From the NCBI RefSeq assembly GCF_024868665.1, contig NC_079891.1, positions 22,978,103 to 23,042,102 of the forward strand: a DNA stretch of 64,000 nucleotides, written 5' to 3'. Each line of letters starts with the position of its first letter. Position 1 is the stretch's first letter. Shown here piece by piece: positions 13,443 to 38,528 of the stretch. The notes under the pieces were generated by a model, which was not told the DNA's origin, made no database searches, and worked only from the letters and a program-made list of their open reading frames with translations. Origin of the DNA: Triplophysa rosa. Its lineage: Eukaryota; Chordata; Actinopteri; Cypriniformes; Nemacheilidae. A program made the position numbers and the translations under genes.

Positions 13443-13788
13443 CGGTTTCAGCACCACCGGCCACGCCCCCCATGTCGTCACCGCCAGCTCGCTTCACCCG
13501 TTCCCTCTCCCCGGAGTTTTGAACTCAATTTCCCAGCATGCACCACACATCCACCATTTTTGATTAGTCCACACCTGCATCACATCATCAGGACTCTATT
13601 TAAGTTTGCACCTTTTTGTTCTTCCCTGTTCAGTCTTGTTGTCTTCAAAGCAATTCTCAACCCCGATAAGTATACCTACCTGTTTTTGGATACTTACCTG
13701 TTTTTGGATACTTACCTGTTTTTTTTAAATAAACTCCTTTTTCTTATCTACCTCCGTGGTGTGCTCTCCGTCTACCAGAACCCTGACA
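13438..13788 (+). repeat. 3' LTR (351 bp)
   Basis: Same TGTAACGG...CCCTGACA ends as the 5' LTR, with about 10 substitutions and a shorter internal repeat (13670-13725). The TTCAGTCT start region is kept at 13628-13636. Confidence 0.92.
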
Positions 13789-13822
13789 CCAACATTGTTA
13801 ACGTCTTCCAAAGTGGTCTATA

Positions 13823-14745
13823 AAGCATTTGCAAATGTCTTACTTGGCTTAATATACATTATAAGTTGTTATCAACAATGGAACAAATGACATGAAGAAG
13901 ATATACTACATCCTTTGGCTTTAACTCTCTAAAGATTAATCTAGATGCTCTTAAACCATCTGTTTTTACTATCTTGTACAGTATATGTCTTGACAAATCA
14001 TTATAACTCCAAAATGCCTCAAGAAGAGCTTGGTGAACTAAGAGGTCCATGCAGCTATATATTCCTGCAGAAAAACATCAGAGCTTTCTTGTAAATATAT
14101 GCGTTTTAAATCATTTAGTCTTATTGTTTAGTTTCAGTTCACTATATTGCTGTAGTTTTACTCTGAACACCTTTTCCTTTGTTTCAAAAGTCACTCACGG
14201 CACATGTCCCCTCTCCCCCATAAATCATGTGAACACAGGAAACATAAACCTCCTCCTCTGGGACCTGCTTGCTTCTGTTTAAAGACCACATGTTGCCCCT
14301 TTTCATCCTTGCTATGCCCTTTTTTTGGGTGGCAGACAGGATCTCTGGTTGCTAAGATCTTGATTGAATTCAATTGGCTCAAGAAACAGGGACGCATATG
14401 TCTCTGTCTGACAAATATTAGCCATAAAGAATCAAAACCAAAGTATTTCACAAGAGCCCATCAGTGTATTTAACAGACACAAGTATGGGAGCGTATTCTT
14501 AAGAGTCTCACCTTGTGTAAATAAAGTCACAAAAGTTAGAACACTTCTAGTTGTGCTTACATCTGGTGGCCTGAACTTTTCCAGTGCAAATGCGGGGGGA
14601 AAACTCAGCTGCCCCCCCCCCAACAGCCTTTCCAAAGTTTAACAAGAACAGTGTGTCTGGAAATGGCCCAGTCTCTCTTTCTAGGGCAGAGTAAGAGAAG
14701 GAGGAGGGGAAAAAAGAAGTTTTTCCCCCACACCAATCCAAGTGT
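13823..14745. other. Intergenic region upstream of tmem119
   Basis: No gene recognised. It is a unique-looking sequence with purine-rich blocks near 14690-14730. The short ORFs on both strands show no domain and no splice context. Confidence 0.5.
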
Positions 14746-14749
14746 TCTT

Positions 14750-14878
14750 CATCATGCAGCCTGTAACAACAGAACATCCAGCTGGAGAAGAGGAATGAGC
14801 TGAAGCTTTTTTCTCTCTCTGGTCTTCTGTAGGTTTTTTAAGTGAGGCATGCTTTAGAACCTCAGCTCTTGGAGAACG
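14750..14878 (+). other. tmem119: Possible noncoding first exon of tmem119
   Basis: A strong donor follows 14878 (GGAGAAC|GTAAGT), and the coding exon is preceded by an acceptor ending CCACCACAG at about 15986. A noncoding 5' exon followed by one coding exon is the known layout of TMEM119. The upstream limit of the exon is a guess. Confidence 0.45.
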
Positions 14879-15659
14879 TAAGTATGGATTCAGATTTCTA
14901 CTTCTCTGTTGCCTGTTTTCTGTTTTAGTATTGCAGTTTCTGCCTATGTAATGATAGACAGATGAGTTAACTCAAAGGAATGCACGGCTTTATAAGGTCA
15001 AGATGTGACTTACTAACTAACAAAGGATTTGTGTGAACTGTTGAAAAGTTCAGTCACAAAGAATACTTCCCCTCTCTCACAGTTGATTTTGGCAAGGTCA
15101 GTCTTACTGTATATACTTTAAAGCTACTGAGATTTACATAAAAGGAAGTTTATGTGCTGAGGATGGGACTTTTGTGAGAAATGCTTTGATGCAGGCATGA
15201 GACTACTATGATGAGGACAAATATTCATGCTATATGTGTGTGTTGGAGAATGAGGCACCACATGAGCCTGATTCTATTTCCATTGTGTGCTACTTGCCCA
15301 GTGATGATTATGATTGTCAGCGAAAGCACAGATGGCACATAGACCTCTGGTTACACAGTGGAAATATCTTTGTTTAAAGAAATGAATCGCCATAATTTCT
15401 CCTTGAATGCTTGAGGAGCCGATGTAGGTTCAGCAGCTGTCTTTTGTGAAAACTTCCCTTCAACAAAAGTAAAATTGTCCTTTATTTAATACTGTATGAA
15501 CTGTAGGGACATTCGGGGAAACTGGTTGAGCTGGTGAAAGATGCTCATATACTGTACAACCTAGTTTGATGTTACTAAACTGGAAATTCTTTAGCCAGTA
15601 GTCATTGAACTTACGTGTGGTTGCAGTGGCTGAGAACTTTAATACAATAACCTGTGTGT

Positions 15660-15912
15660 TAGTGATAGTTCACCATGCCACATGTCATTTCAAACCTGTA
15701 TGTAAGAAGATATTTCGAAGAAATAACGGCTGTACCCATCGACTTGCATTGGTTTTGTGTCCATACAATAGAAGTGAATAGGTACCGCCGTTGTTTGGTT
15801 ACCAACATTCTTCAAAATATCTTATTTTGTGTTCTGTAGAAGAAAGTCATACAGGTATGAAATGACAAGAGGGTGAGTAAATAAGTTTTCATTTTTGGGT
15901 GAACGATTCCTC
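15660..15912. repeat. Angel-like repeat
   Basis: GATAGTTCACC at the left and TTTTTGGGTGAACGATTCC at the right, with the family's palindromic interior (CATACAATAGAAGTGAATAG). It sits in the putative tmem119 intron, ending 90 bp before the start codon. Confidence 0.8.
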
Positions 15913-16001
15913 CAGAATTCCTCATGTATAGATATAATATACAGTAGTAGTGATTTAATGTACTTCACTTTTTTTAACCACCACAGGCATTTAGGCATAG
16001 A

Positions 16002-16871
16002 ATGGAGCACTCATCTATCTGCCTCCTCATTGGCTTGTCCATCATCCTGCTAAACGGAAGCATCACTGAATCCACCCCTGTCATTTTCAATGACTCTTTG
16101 GAAAGCAGTGGGCAATGGGAATCTGGGAGCACAGAGCTGCTCCCCACACCCAGCATTTCCTCTTACCTAAATATGTCTGTTCTGTCCACCTCCCTCGATG
16201 GAGAAAAACAAAACAAGCCTTTTATAAATCAAGTGGTGGACTTCTTTCAAGAGAACCTACTTCTCGTTGTTGTCATTACCACATTGCTTCTTCTCGTTTT
16301 TACCATCATCTGCTCAGCTGCGATCCTAAGCCGCAGACGTAAAGTCAGTGCGTACTACCCTTCCGCTTTCCCTTCCAAGATGTACGTCGATGAGAGAGAC
16401 AAGACCGGAGGAGCTCGCTTCTTCAATGAAGTTCCAGAGAACGTCAACACCAGCCCTAGTGAGGAGCCACTGAATACAGCCAAGAAGCTTCAGGAGGACA
16501 TCATGTTGGCTACCAAGAACTTACGGACTCCGGTTAAGACACCATGGAGAGAGAAGAATAAAACGGTGGAGAATCAAAAATCTACAGATGATGTGGGAAG
16601 TTGTGACATGAGTCAGAAGGAGAGTTCTGGCTTGCTAGAGGACAAGCCTACGTGTCAGTCTGTTGTTGAGGATTCTTTGGAAAACAGCAACCCCAGTAAG
16701 TCCCAGGACAGTGTTAATGTTTCTGACATGGAAAAGAGTGACCCGTCTGATTCCGGGCCCCCTGAAGAGAGCAAACATTCATCTGAGCCTGACATCCGAG
16801 AGGACATGAACAAACAGGATGTTGTTAATTCAGGCACATCAGTTATCAGTGAAGAGAAAACAGCATTTTAG
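16002..16871 (+). CDS. tmem119: Transmembrane protein 119
   Basis: A 289-aa type I membrane protein encoded by one exon. Residues 1-22 form a signal peptide (SICLLIGLSIILL). A short Ser/Thr-rich ectodomain follows, with the N-glycosylation sequon NMS near 57. INQVVDFFQENLLLVVV leads into a transmembrane helix at about 86-109. The cytoplasmic side begins with RRRK and carries the family core SAYYPSAFPSKMYVDERDKTGG, then FNEVPENV, LQEDIMLATKNLRTP and an acidic Ser-rich tail. Mammalian TMEM119 shares the VVDFF, SAYYPS-FP-K-YVD-D-GG and LQ-DI-AT-NL segments; it marks microglia and promotes osteoblast differentiation through BMP signalling. The position between coro1c and iscu matches mammals. Teleosts have a and b copies; the copy is not assigned. 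Confidence 0.93.
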   Translation: MEHSSICLLIGLSIILLNGSITESTPVIFNDSLESSGQWESGSTELLPTPSISSYLNMSVLSTSLDGEKQNKPFINQVVDFFQENLLLVVVITTLLLLVFTIICSAAILSRRRKVSAYYPSAFPSKMYVDERDKTGGARFFNEVPENVNTSPSEEPLNTAKKLQEDIMLATKNLRTPVKTPWREKNKTVENQKSTDDVGSCDMSQKESSGLLEDKPTCQSVVEDSLENSNPSKSQDSVNVSDMEKSDPSDSGPPEESKHSSEPDIREDMNKQDVVNSGTSVISEEKTAF

Positions 16872-17243
16872 TGTGACGTTTTAAAAGGTTTAAGGGAACA
16901 TTTAGACATAAACACAAAGAAAGTTTGTTTCTTGGATACGTCGTAAGACTTGAAACTCTCACAGTTGCATTCCTAAAGAAAATTTCTGTTGTATTGAAGG
17001 CATCTTATTTGAAGGAAATGTTTGTTAAAATTATGACTTCACTATGACGACATATACTGTAAATGTCAAAAACTATTTTAAATAGCTATTTTTATTCATT
17101 TGCTTTTGTGTAAGGGATAATTGCTGTATAAACGGATGCCTGTAAGGCAAGACTGTAAAATTGCATTTTGAGTATTTTATGCTATTTTTATATTACACTT
17201 CATTTTATTTTATATTTTGATATCTGAGTGCTGTTTTTTGGTG

Positions 17244-17249
17244 AATAAA
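17244..17249 (+). promoter_or_regulatory. tmem119: Polyadenylation signal for tmem119
   Basis: AATAAA 373 bases after the stop, within an AT-rich 3' UTR. Confidence 0.6.
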
Positions 17250-17741
17250 AGTTTCCATCCAGTGAAAAGTGTATTCACAAACCAGATTTAATCTAGACAA
17301 TTACAGCCAATGATATTTTCTGTCTGCTTAAATCTGACACTTGACTTTGAAGTGTGGCGCAAGCACATATCCAAAAAATAAAGAAAGCAAACTTGCTACT
17401 CCTATTAAGGATATGTGTCCTGGTGTATGAATGCTTCTGCATGAGTCAGGTTATTGTTTACATATTCTGGCTCTAAATATTTCCTTTCAAGGTCCAGAAA
17501 CATAATTCAGCTTCAGCGTTTCAAGGCCACCAAGTGTTAAGCCACCTTTCAAATCGTTTAGTCTGAGGTCAGCTAGTCTCAACATAGATTTTGGTGTTGG
17601 GGATACTTTGCTGTATTCTTAATATTCTAAACATAGCCTATAATGAAAATTATGTACATTGCAAATATGTGGACGGTAATAACATATGTATGACATTTGG
17701 ACAGATTTGAATCTGAAACATTTAGACAGTATAAGTTACTA

Positions 17742-17850
17742 TTGAAGGTAAAGTTCACCCAAAACTAAAAATTCTGTCATTATTTATCAGTCGAAACCTC
17801 TATATGATTCATTTTTGAAACACAAAGGAAGACATTGAGAAATGTCTCAA
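17742..17850. repeat. Angel-like repeat fragment
   Basis: Only the left arm remains: GGTAAAGTTCACCCAAAACT and following sequence. Confidence 0.65.
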
Positions 17851-18179
17851 AACAAAACAGTGCTAAATACGTTTCTAAAAGTGCTTACTTCCCTTCTCTC
17901 ATAAGTGTGCAGTATTAATCAATGCTCAATCACATGCCTGAGGTGTGCATATGCTTTATTTTTGTAAATATGGAAGGTTTAAGAAGCATTAACTAATAGC
18001 CAAACATATAATCAGCATCTGAACCACATTTTCCTTTCCTTAATACACAACATTACAGGTTTGTGTGAATCTAAATAGCAAGTGTTAAACACTTTCCCTC
18101 ATCATCACATCTGCAAACTTACCTATAAAAACTTCAATGCAAATACAGACTTTAGCAGACGTTTAGTAAGTGATTTTAA

Positions 18180-18608
18180 AGGGATAGTTCACCCAAAAAT
18201 GAAAATTCCGTCATCATTTACTCACTCTCATGTAATTTCATACCGGTATAAATTACTTTGTTCTGATGAACACAGAGAAAGACATTTTGAAGAATGTTTG
18301 CAATTTTCAGTTTCGGAACACCATTGACTACCATACTAGGAAGAATTCAATTGTAGTTAAAGATGCCCCAGAACTGTTTGTTTTCCTAAATTCTTCAGAA
18401 TATCGAATTTTGTGTTCAACAGAACAAAAAAATACACAATATTTTCTTTCTACTATGTGGATGACATCCCAGAACCGAAAATTGCTAACATTCTTCCAGA
18501 TATCTTCGTTTAAGTTCAACAGAACAAAGAATTTTAAACCGGTTTGAAATAGTTTTGATCAGAGTGAATAAAGGATGACATAATTTTCATTTTTGGGTGA
18601 ACTATCCC
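18180..18608. mobile_element. Full-length Angel-like MITE
   Basis: Starts AGGGATAGTTCACCCAAAAA and ends with the inverted copy TTTTTGGGTGAACTATCCCT, flanked by TTAA at 18176-18179 and 18609-18612. This is one of the longest and best preserved copies here; it lies 86 bp downstream of the iscu stop. Confidence 0.88.
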
Positions 18609-18694
18609 TTAAAAGTGTGCGTTTAAAAGATAGGCTACAGTTCAAGGTTTGAAAAGCTTTGGTCTAAACTTGTAGAGAGGTCCAACAGCGACCC

Positions 18695-20195
18695 CTAGTT
18701 GTTGGCTGCTACTATCTTCTTGCCCTCTTCACCTTCCTGTTTCAGATGGTAGTCTGCCAAAGCTGCTTTTATAGCATCCTCTGCCAGCACTTCAAAGCAC
18801 AAGATCATCAACAACTCAGTCAGGAAACAAGAAGATTTTAACCATCTTTAAATGTGATTTGTATTTTTATTAATATAAAAATATAGGGTTTCAAATGAAA
18901 TCTTACTTGAGCAATGCAGTTTAACTGGTGGAAGGCTAAGCTCTTGAGCAATCTCAGTGTTTTTAATCTTCAATGCCTCATCAATCTATAAAAAACAAGC
19001 ATGTTAAAAGACCTTTATATTTAATACCAGCATTAATTAGAAACATATTAGCCATAATCAAGCTCTTACAATACAATATGTGTTGTGTGATGTGATCATT
19101 TTTGCTTACAGATTTGCCTTTTATCCACTCAGTGGCCAAAGAACTGGATGCAATAGCAGAGCCACAGCCAAAGGTTTTAAACTTGGCGTTCACAATCTTT
19201 CCATCTTTATCCACCTCAATCTAGTAGATAAAAAGGCACATGAATAAATATATGACTTGTATAGGTTATAATGACCCTCATTACCTCATTTGTGATTGAA
19301 CACTAAACTGACCCTGCGATCGCCTGTACTATACAAGATGTCTTGGAAAATAATATATGTTTTACAGACTGCAAAAAAAAACTATTTGGGGATAAACGTT
19401 TTTTTAAAGATCTACTATATGCACTTCATGCTGCTAAAGAGTTCAATCCAATTTGAGGATTAACCCCTATTAAAGAGCATTAAGAGCATACACGAATCAC
19501 TCAGTGATTAATTTGTGATTCATCTGTGAGAAAAGAAATGAAAAGAGTAAGGAATGGCTGGATGCTTTATCGAAAATTGTTATACGAGTTGCTTTTGTTA
19601 TTATGGTTTTATATAACAGTGATTATTCCAAAGAACAAATAAAGGGTACGCAATCTAACCTGCAGTTTCATCACATCACCACATGCGGGTGCACCAACCA
19701 AACCCGTGCCCACATTCTTAGCATTTTTGTCCATAGATCCTACATTTCTTGGGTTCTCATAGTGATCCACCACCTATAACATAGAACTTAAGTTATTTCT
19801 TTTAAAATACAAGTAAGATGCGTCATATTATGTAGTTGTATATACAAATAAGTAGCCTATTAAATATGATGTAATACAATGACAGTGGGCGGTAATCTTC
19901 TTTTTGATACATTAACAGCTTCCAATAACAAATCAAAGCTTATAAAACCATTGAAATTGTGTATAAAAACGATCGAGCACATTTACTGACTCTATAAAAG
20001 CAATGACATCATTTTGGTGTAAATCAATAACATATAAGCTGGATGGGAAAACTTTACAACCCGATTGTCATAACGATGTAAACGGCAACTTACCTTTTCG
20101 TGATAACCACATCGCATCCTCCACTGGGGGACGCAAAGCAATCTGTTGATCAGACTTAACGGAGACACGCACTTATTCAACAGTGTGGCCGCCAT
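18695..20195 (-). CDS. iscu: Iron-sulfur cluster assembly scaffold ISCU, mitochondrial
   Basis: A five-exon gene on the minus strand: 20195-20094, 19773-19660, 19220-19110, 18985-18907 and 18789-18695; 166 aa, close to the human 167. ISCU is the mitochondrial scaffold on which [2Fe-2S] clusters are built with NFS1-ISD11, frataxin and ferredoxin. Exon 1 encodes an Arg-rich mitochondrial presequence. Then come VVDHYENPRNVGSMDK, GLVGAPACGDVMKLQ (first cluster Cys), KFKTFGCGSAIASSSLATEW (second Cys), and LPPVKLHCSMLAEDAIKAAL, which holds the LPPVK motif read by HSPA9/HSC20 followed by the third Cys. All key residues are intact. It is divergent from pkn3, with 1.7 kb between the start codons. Confidence 0.96.
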
Positions 20196-21926
20196 GATAA
20201 AAGTAATGGGTGTGACGCACTTGAACTCAGATTTAATATTGCCAGACTCGGGTAGATTTTAATAAACACCGCGAGAGGGCGTAATGAGACTTTCACAAGA
20301 AATAGTCATATATATAGTGGGTTCAACTCGAACAAATTGACATTGAGATCACTGTCTCAATTTACCGAAATCATCTCATATTTTGTTGATATGTTGGAAG
20401 GTTCTGTAAAAAGAAATGTTTCTCAAACCTACAGTGTGACTTCATCATTCTGGTAGGTCACACTTCAGCCGAGGTGATGAGGTTAATACACCATGTCATC
20501 AGAGAATTCTGTAAAACCCAAATTTCTGATTCAGAAGTTGGCAATGATAAGGTATAAGAAGAGAAACTATCAGGTGAATTGTGAGATTTAATGTCTATTA
20601 AAAGATTAAACAAGTGATTCAAATTTGTGAAAGTGAAAAAGATCAAGAGATAGACTTTCATCAGACTCTTTAGAGGAAATAGATTCTTGCTTTGAGGAAC
20701 TCCGTGACTGTGAGCCTCGCAGTGAGAACACAGAACTTCTCTTTGCAGAGTAACAACTGCTTTGTAAGCCCTGACACCAAAACAAAAAAAATATTATTCT
20801 ATTTTCAAAGCCGTCTTGTATTATATTTATGAAATATAAGAATATTAGAAATATATTAATAATGTTTTAGTAAATTGGCAGGCCTTTCAAATAATTCCCC
20901 TTCCTAGGGGAATATGCTATTTTATATTTACATTCTTTTACATTAACATGAAAGAATGTAAAAATAAATAAAGTTGTATGAGCACCATTTTAAGTATTAG
21001 TCTTGCATACCAACTACAGGTGCATCAACAAGAGAAATATTGTCATCAGTGATCCTTCCAAACCAGAACAGCTTTCATGTACGCTTTGAAGCATTTATAA
21101 GCATACAAAAGGGCACATTAAAAAGCCATACATAAAAGCAGCCATAACAATTAGATTATTACTAAGTGCTGTGGGTTGCAGGTGAGATGGGGAGACGGCT
21201 CCAAATGCAACAACCTTACCATTCACCAGGGCAATCTAATCTAAAGACGTCAGTACACATGATGTACCCTATAATTTCTTGACATGAATGTTTTCTTATA
21301 CTTGCGCTACTGTGAATGATCCCCGCTGTTTGCTGCTCTGTCATTTTAGCACTTAGAGGACGTAGAGTATCTATCTTTAGTGTCTAATTTGTATCAATAG
21401 ATTTGTCATAAACGTTTGTCATTATTATTCTTGCTAATTTTGACAGATAAGATAACAATACACTTTGCTGGTACATTTTCTGTAATTATTTGTCTCAAAG
21501 AACCTTTGCTATGTCATTATTATTGGATGTTAAATAATTTTTTATAATTTACGCTATTGGAATTACGTCAGATGCTACGCTTGTGACTGACAGCACGGTT
21601 GGCCAATCATTGAAAAGGGAGGCGGCGAAAGCTTTTTCAAACCTCAGGAAATGGGAAAGGCAAAGAAAAACTTCCATAAAAACTACCGGTAACTCGAGAG
21701 CCGTCTAGCCACCCAGCTGACAGTTGGACACTTGTATTCTCCTCCATTTTTCTGTGTAACAGAAGGACATACAACCTTTTCCCCTTTTGAACGGTGTTCT
21801 CAGATTCCGTTGGAGATCTGGATATGATTTCTAGTGTCACTCAATCGGGCGCCGCTTGAGCCAGAGCAGACAGCGCGAGCGAGGAATCGGTTAGTCGGGA
21901 CGTCACTTGACGGACAGCAGTGCACG
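20196..21926. other. Intergenic region between divergent iscu and pkn3
   Basis: Should contain both promoters and the pkn3 5' UTR (the last about 100-300 bp before 21927 is GC-richer). No gene or clear repeat was recognised in the AT-rich middle (20800-21500). Confidence 0.5.
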
Positions 21927-35492
<13,566 letters not shown>

Positions 35493-36776
35493 CTTCCGCT
35501 CGATCACACTTGAAGGAGTCGTGCCATATCAAATCTCAATCTCGCCCCTCGTTCCTTCTCTATCCAATTTCCCTCCCTTCACTCTACAGTTATGGAGTCA
35601 AGTCAAGTAAAGCTGGCTCCATGTCACCCTTAAAAGGCTGCTGTGTGCTTTTCGTGTAACATGGCTGCTGTTGTGTGCTTGAGCTCCAAAGACAGTCCAG
35701 AGACCAGCTGGTCTTTAAAATGAAGGAAAACCGCACGACCGGAGCACTGCGACCGTCTCGGTAAACGAGAAGGTTCAGTCACCACTGTGAGTAAGCTCAG
35801 TTCTGCTAACAAGCTTTTAACTGCCCATCGCTGTCCCTGTTTTCTGTGTTTTCATAAGTACAGTTAAATGTGCAAAAAGTTGTTTTTGCTTTTTTGGAAC
35901 TTGTACTGTTTGTCGTCTGCGATACTTTCTTTGTGATGTTTATAGTCATCAGTTGTTTATTTGTGGTTTGTCCAGCTGTTCAAAAGAAAGTCTTCCTGTT
36001 ACACTGAACTTTAATGCCAAAATATACTTGCACTGTTACTGAACAGATGAAGAATGCATCAGGCTGAGATCAAGCGGGGGACAAACTCTTCTAGCTCAGT
36101 TTTTAAGGATTTCTGATGTAGTGCTGATCTGAGCAATCAACGCAGCTGGAGAATCGTAAGCTCCTTAAATTCTACACTGCAACTATCGGAGCGAACATTT
36201 CTATGCTTTGTGTATGTCATGTATGTTCATGTTAAACCATCACAGTTTCATGTGACTGAAAATGTTCATCTCTGGTTGTCCCTAATCGGGATTTGATTTA
36301 GGATTGGTGCCCCAGATAAATGTTGCTTGTCTCTTCCCAAATCCAACACTTAATTGTTCTTAAAAGATGTCTTGGTCAGCTGCAAATGGCAACTTGTCCT
36401 GTATTTCTGTATATCTCCTCTGTACACATGTACATACGGTTCAAGACCAATTGAATTAGGCTAATCATATTCTTGGCATGATACAGTTAGCACTTTGACT
36501 TGCTAAGATAAACATAATGGTAATCATGAATACTAGGTGATTCAGAGCTGTATATTCAAGTTGTTCATTCTTTAATGTTTGTCTGTATTTTCTTTTGACT
36601 ACATCAGACCATCATTGATTCACTGAGTATGTCAATGTGGTTTACTGCTGGTAAGTTACACTGTGAACAAAAATGACACTAAAATATTTAAATAAACTTG
36701 CCATTTCTATGAATTGTATGAAGGACAAAATAAATATAAGTCAATGTAAATGAAGGTTATGAATGTATTTTTAAAA

Positions 36777-36782
36777 AATAAA
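36777..36782 (+). promoter_or_regulatory. pkn3: Distal polyadenylation signal for pkn3
   Basis: AATAAA; another lies at 36691-36696. The pkn3 3' UTR would be about 1.2-1.3 kb and would end almost on top of the zdhhc12 3' end from the other strand. Confidence 0.5.
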
Positions 36783-36807
36783 ATACAATGTGACCACATT
36801 TGTTCAG

Positions 36808-36813
36808 TTTATT
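36808..36813 (-). promoter_or_regulatory. zdhhc12: Candidate polyadenylation signal for zdhhc12
   Basis: TTTATT on plus, AATAAA on minus. Using it would give a 3' UTR of about 1.7 kb that contains the MITE at 37537-37944. Confidence 0.4.
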
Positions 36814-37536
36814 GAGTACTGAAGTTACAAAATATTACATCTTCAAAAAATATTGCATAACAATATTGATAAAAACGGCGCAAATCATCCATAAAATTTC
36901 AGCAATAATGCTGATACGTACAACACTGAAGTGCAAAATTTATGGAAGCGATTCAAAGACATTGAGAAAACTACAAAGCAAAAAATAATTATTGCTTTTC
37001 GTGTTCATATATTGCAATGAGGACATTTTAACAAAAAGAATGGACTGTATTGTACTGAACCAACAAAACAGCTTTATGCACTGGCAATACAAACTGGAAT
37101 CTAACAGTCGTAGGAATGTTAATTCAAATGCACTTGCGTCTTAAAGAGGCTCATGTGTAATAGGAAAGACCCTGTTTATAAAAATGTAATGTTGAACATT
37201 ACTGCACTGATTATGTTCCATATTTGTTTAATGTGTTGATTTCTCTGGGTGTAGTGTCATCTGTTCAGTGAGTGAAATTGAGATGATGATGTCCTTTGTA
37301 CAAGTGAGATACTACAATAGTTTTTATACAATAATTTTTTGTGCAAATTTGTACAATAGATACTTTTGTATAAAATAACATTACTAGCACATTGAAAGTT
37401 CACTAATATATAAAGTGCTATATAAACAACTTCGCATTACCCTGTCTAAAATCTTCAAAGGGGGCATCTAGCATAATAGAAAGTTCTGTAAAAATATGTA
37501 TACAGTATACCACCAGAGGCATTTCTAGTACATTAA

Positions 37537-37944
37537 AGCTGCAATCTGTAATGTTTTTTTATTCAAAATAAACACAAATCTGTTATTAATCAAATACTAA
37601 AATCAGTGTTGTTACGTTTTCTCTTTAAATTTCATACATTTTTTTATTCATTAAATGACTTGCGTCTTTAAATGGGTTCAATTTCGTCACAATCGGTCTG
37701 TTTAGCCGCAGCGCCATGCGTTACTAGTAACTTCCGGGAACTATTGAGAGCCTCCATGAACCGCCATTGCTGTGAAAAAATTGTTCCATTGGAGTCAATG
37801 GAGTTGACGCAACTCTCTCTCTCAATGGCTCTGCCTTAACCCAATTCCCAAAAGTAAGCACATAATAATGATTTCTAATTTGAGCTTTTGGGTGTGATTT
37901 TGCCATGGTACAATTTTATGTTTCAAAAGTTACAGATTGCAGCT
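37537..37944. mobile_element. TTAA-flanked MITE (408 bp)
   Basis: AGCTGCAATCTGTAA at the left and TTACAGATTGCAGCT at the right are perfect inverted repeats, flanked by TTAA (37533-37536 and 37945-37948). There is no ORF with a domain. The ends differ from the Angel-like family; the TTAA target suggests a piggyBac or Kolobok-type origin. Confidence 0.85.
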
Positions 37945-38528
37945 TTAACATGAAATGTTTGCGCAATCATTGCTGAATTACGGTAACAATTATGATACCA
38001 TCTGCTCATGTCATGTTAGGCATCATAAAAGAGGTATGCTAACAAACTATATATTGATATTCAGTTTGTCCAACAGCTTTATTCTAACATTAATGAGTGA
38101 GAAAAACTTTGTAAATAAAATATAATCAGATGGAGCAGAAAATTCTGTAAAACGACTGGCTGAAGTCATCTCACCGTATTGCATTAATAATAAACCACAT
38201 TACAGCTCTAAAACGCTGCTGTGATCTTGTGCTTTTTGTTCTTCTTTTGCTATTAAAATGTGCAAAATCAGCACAGACAAACTTTCAAAGTACTACTGTA
38301 TCAGGGCAAAGTATCCACATAAAAACACTGGTTATAAAAACGCTCATCATTCCAACGTACCTAACAAAAAAACTGATCACACACTGCAACTACAAAGTTC
38401 ATGCACTTGAAGAATATATCACTTTCAAAATGGAACTTAAAGGAAGGAGTACGGCAAATTCAGTTTCCACCGAACCACTGAACAAGTTACCTGTTACTGT
38501 AGCTATGACTTCCAGGTAGAATTGTGAA

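Larger units (their letters stand above)
8732..13788 (+). mobile_element. Complete Ty3/gypsy chromodomain LTR retrotransposon
   Basis: Two direct LTRs, each beginning TGTAACGG and ending CCCTGACA, enclose one long gag-pol ORF. The element is flanked by the 5-bp duplication CCAAC (8727-8731 and 13789-13793). A purine tract GGAGGGGGGG lies at 13425-13434 just before the 3' LTR. The primer site is not tRNA-like; it matches the inferred start of the transcript (see the self-priming entry). Chromodomain, order PR-RT-RH-IN and self-priming place it with the Tf1/sushi chromoviruses. The LTRs differ at about 10 positions in the aligned part, so it is not brand new. Confidence 0.93.
8560..13822. mobile_element. 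Small inverted-repeat DNA element split by an LTR element
   Basis: The left end reads TATAGACCACTT...GTAAACACTGGTCCAGAAG. Skipping the LTR element, the right end on the other strand reads TATAGACCACTT...TAACAATGTTGGTCCAGAAG. The pre-insertion element was therefore only about 200 bp (8560-8731 joined to 13794-13822). A relative of its GTAAAC..CTGGTCCAGAAG arm occurs at 30625-30660. Confidence 0.65.

Noticed and set aside
14204..14777. Overlapping ORFs upstream of tmem119 as a gene
   Set aside because: They lie on both strands with low-complexity stretches, no splice partners and no known domain.
16002..16871. P-selectin ligand (selplg), also located between CORO1C and ISCU in mammals
   Set aside because: The VVDFF, SAYYPSAFPSKMYVD and DIMLATKNL segments are those of TMEM119; no mucin-type repeats are present.
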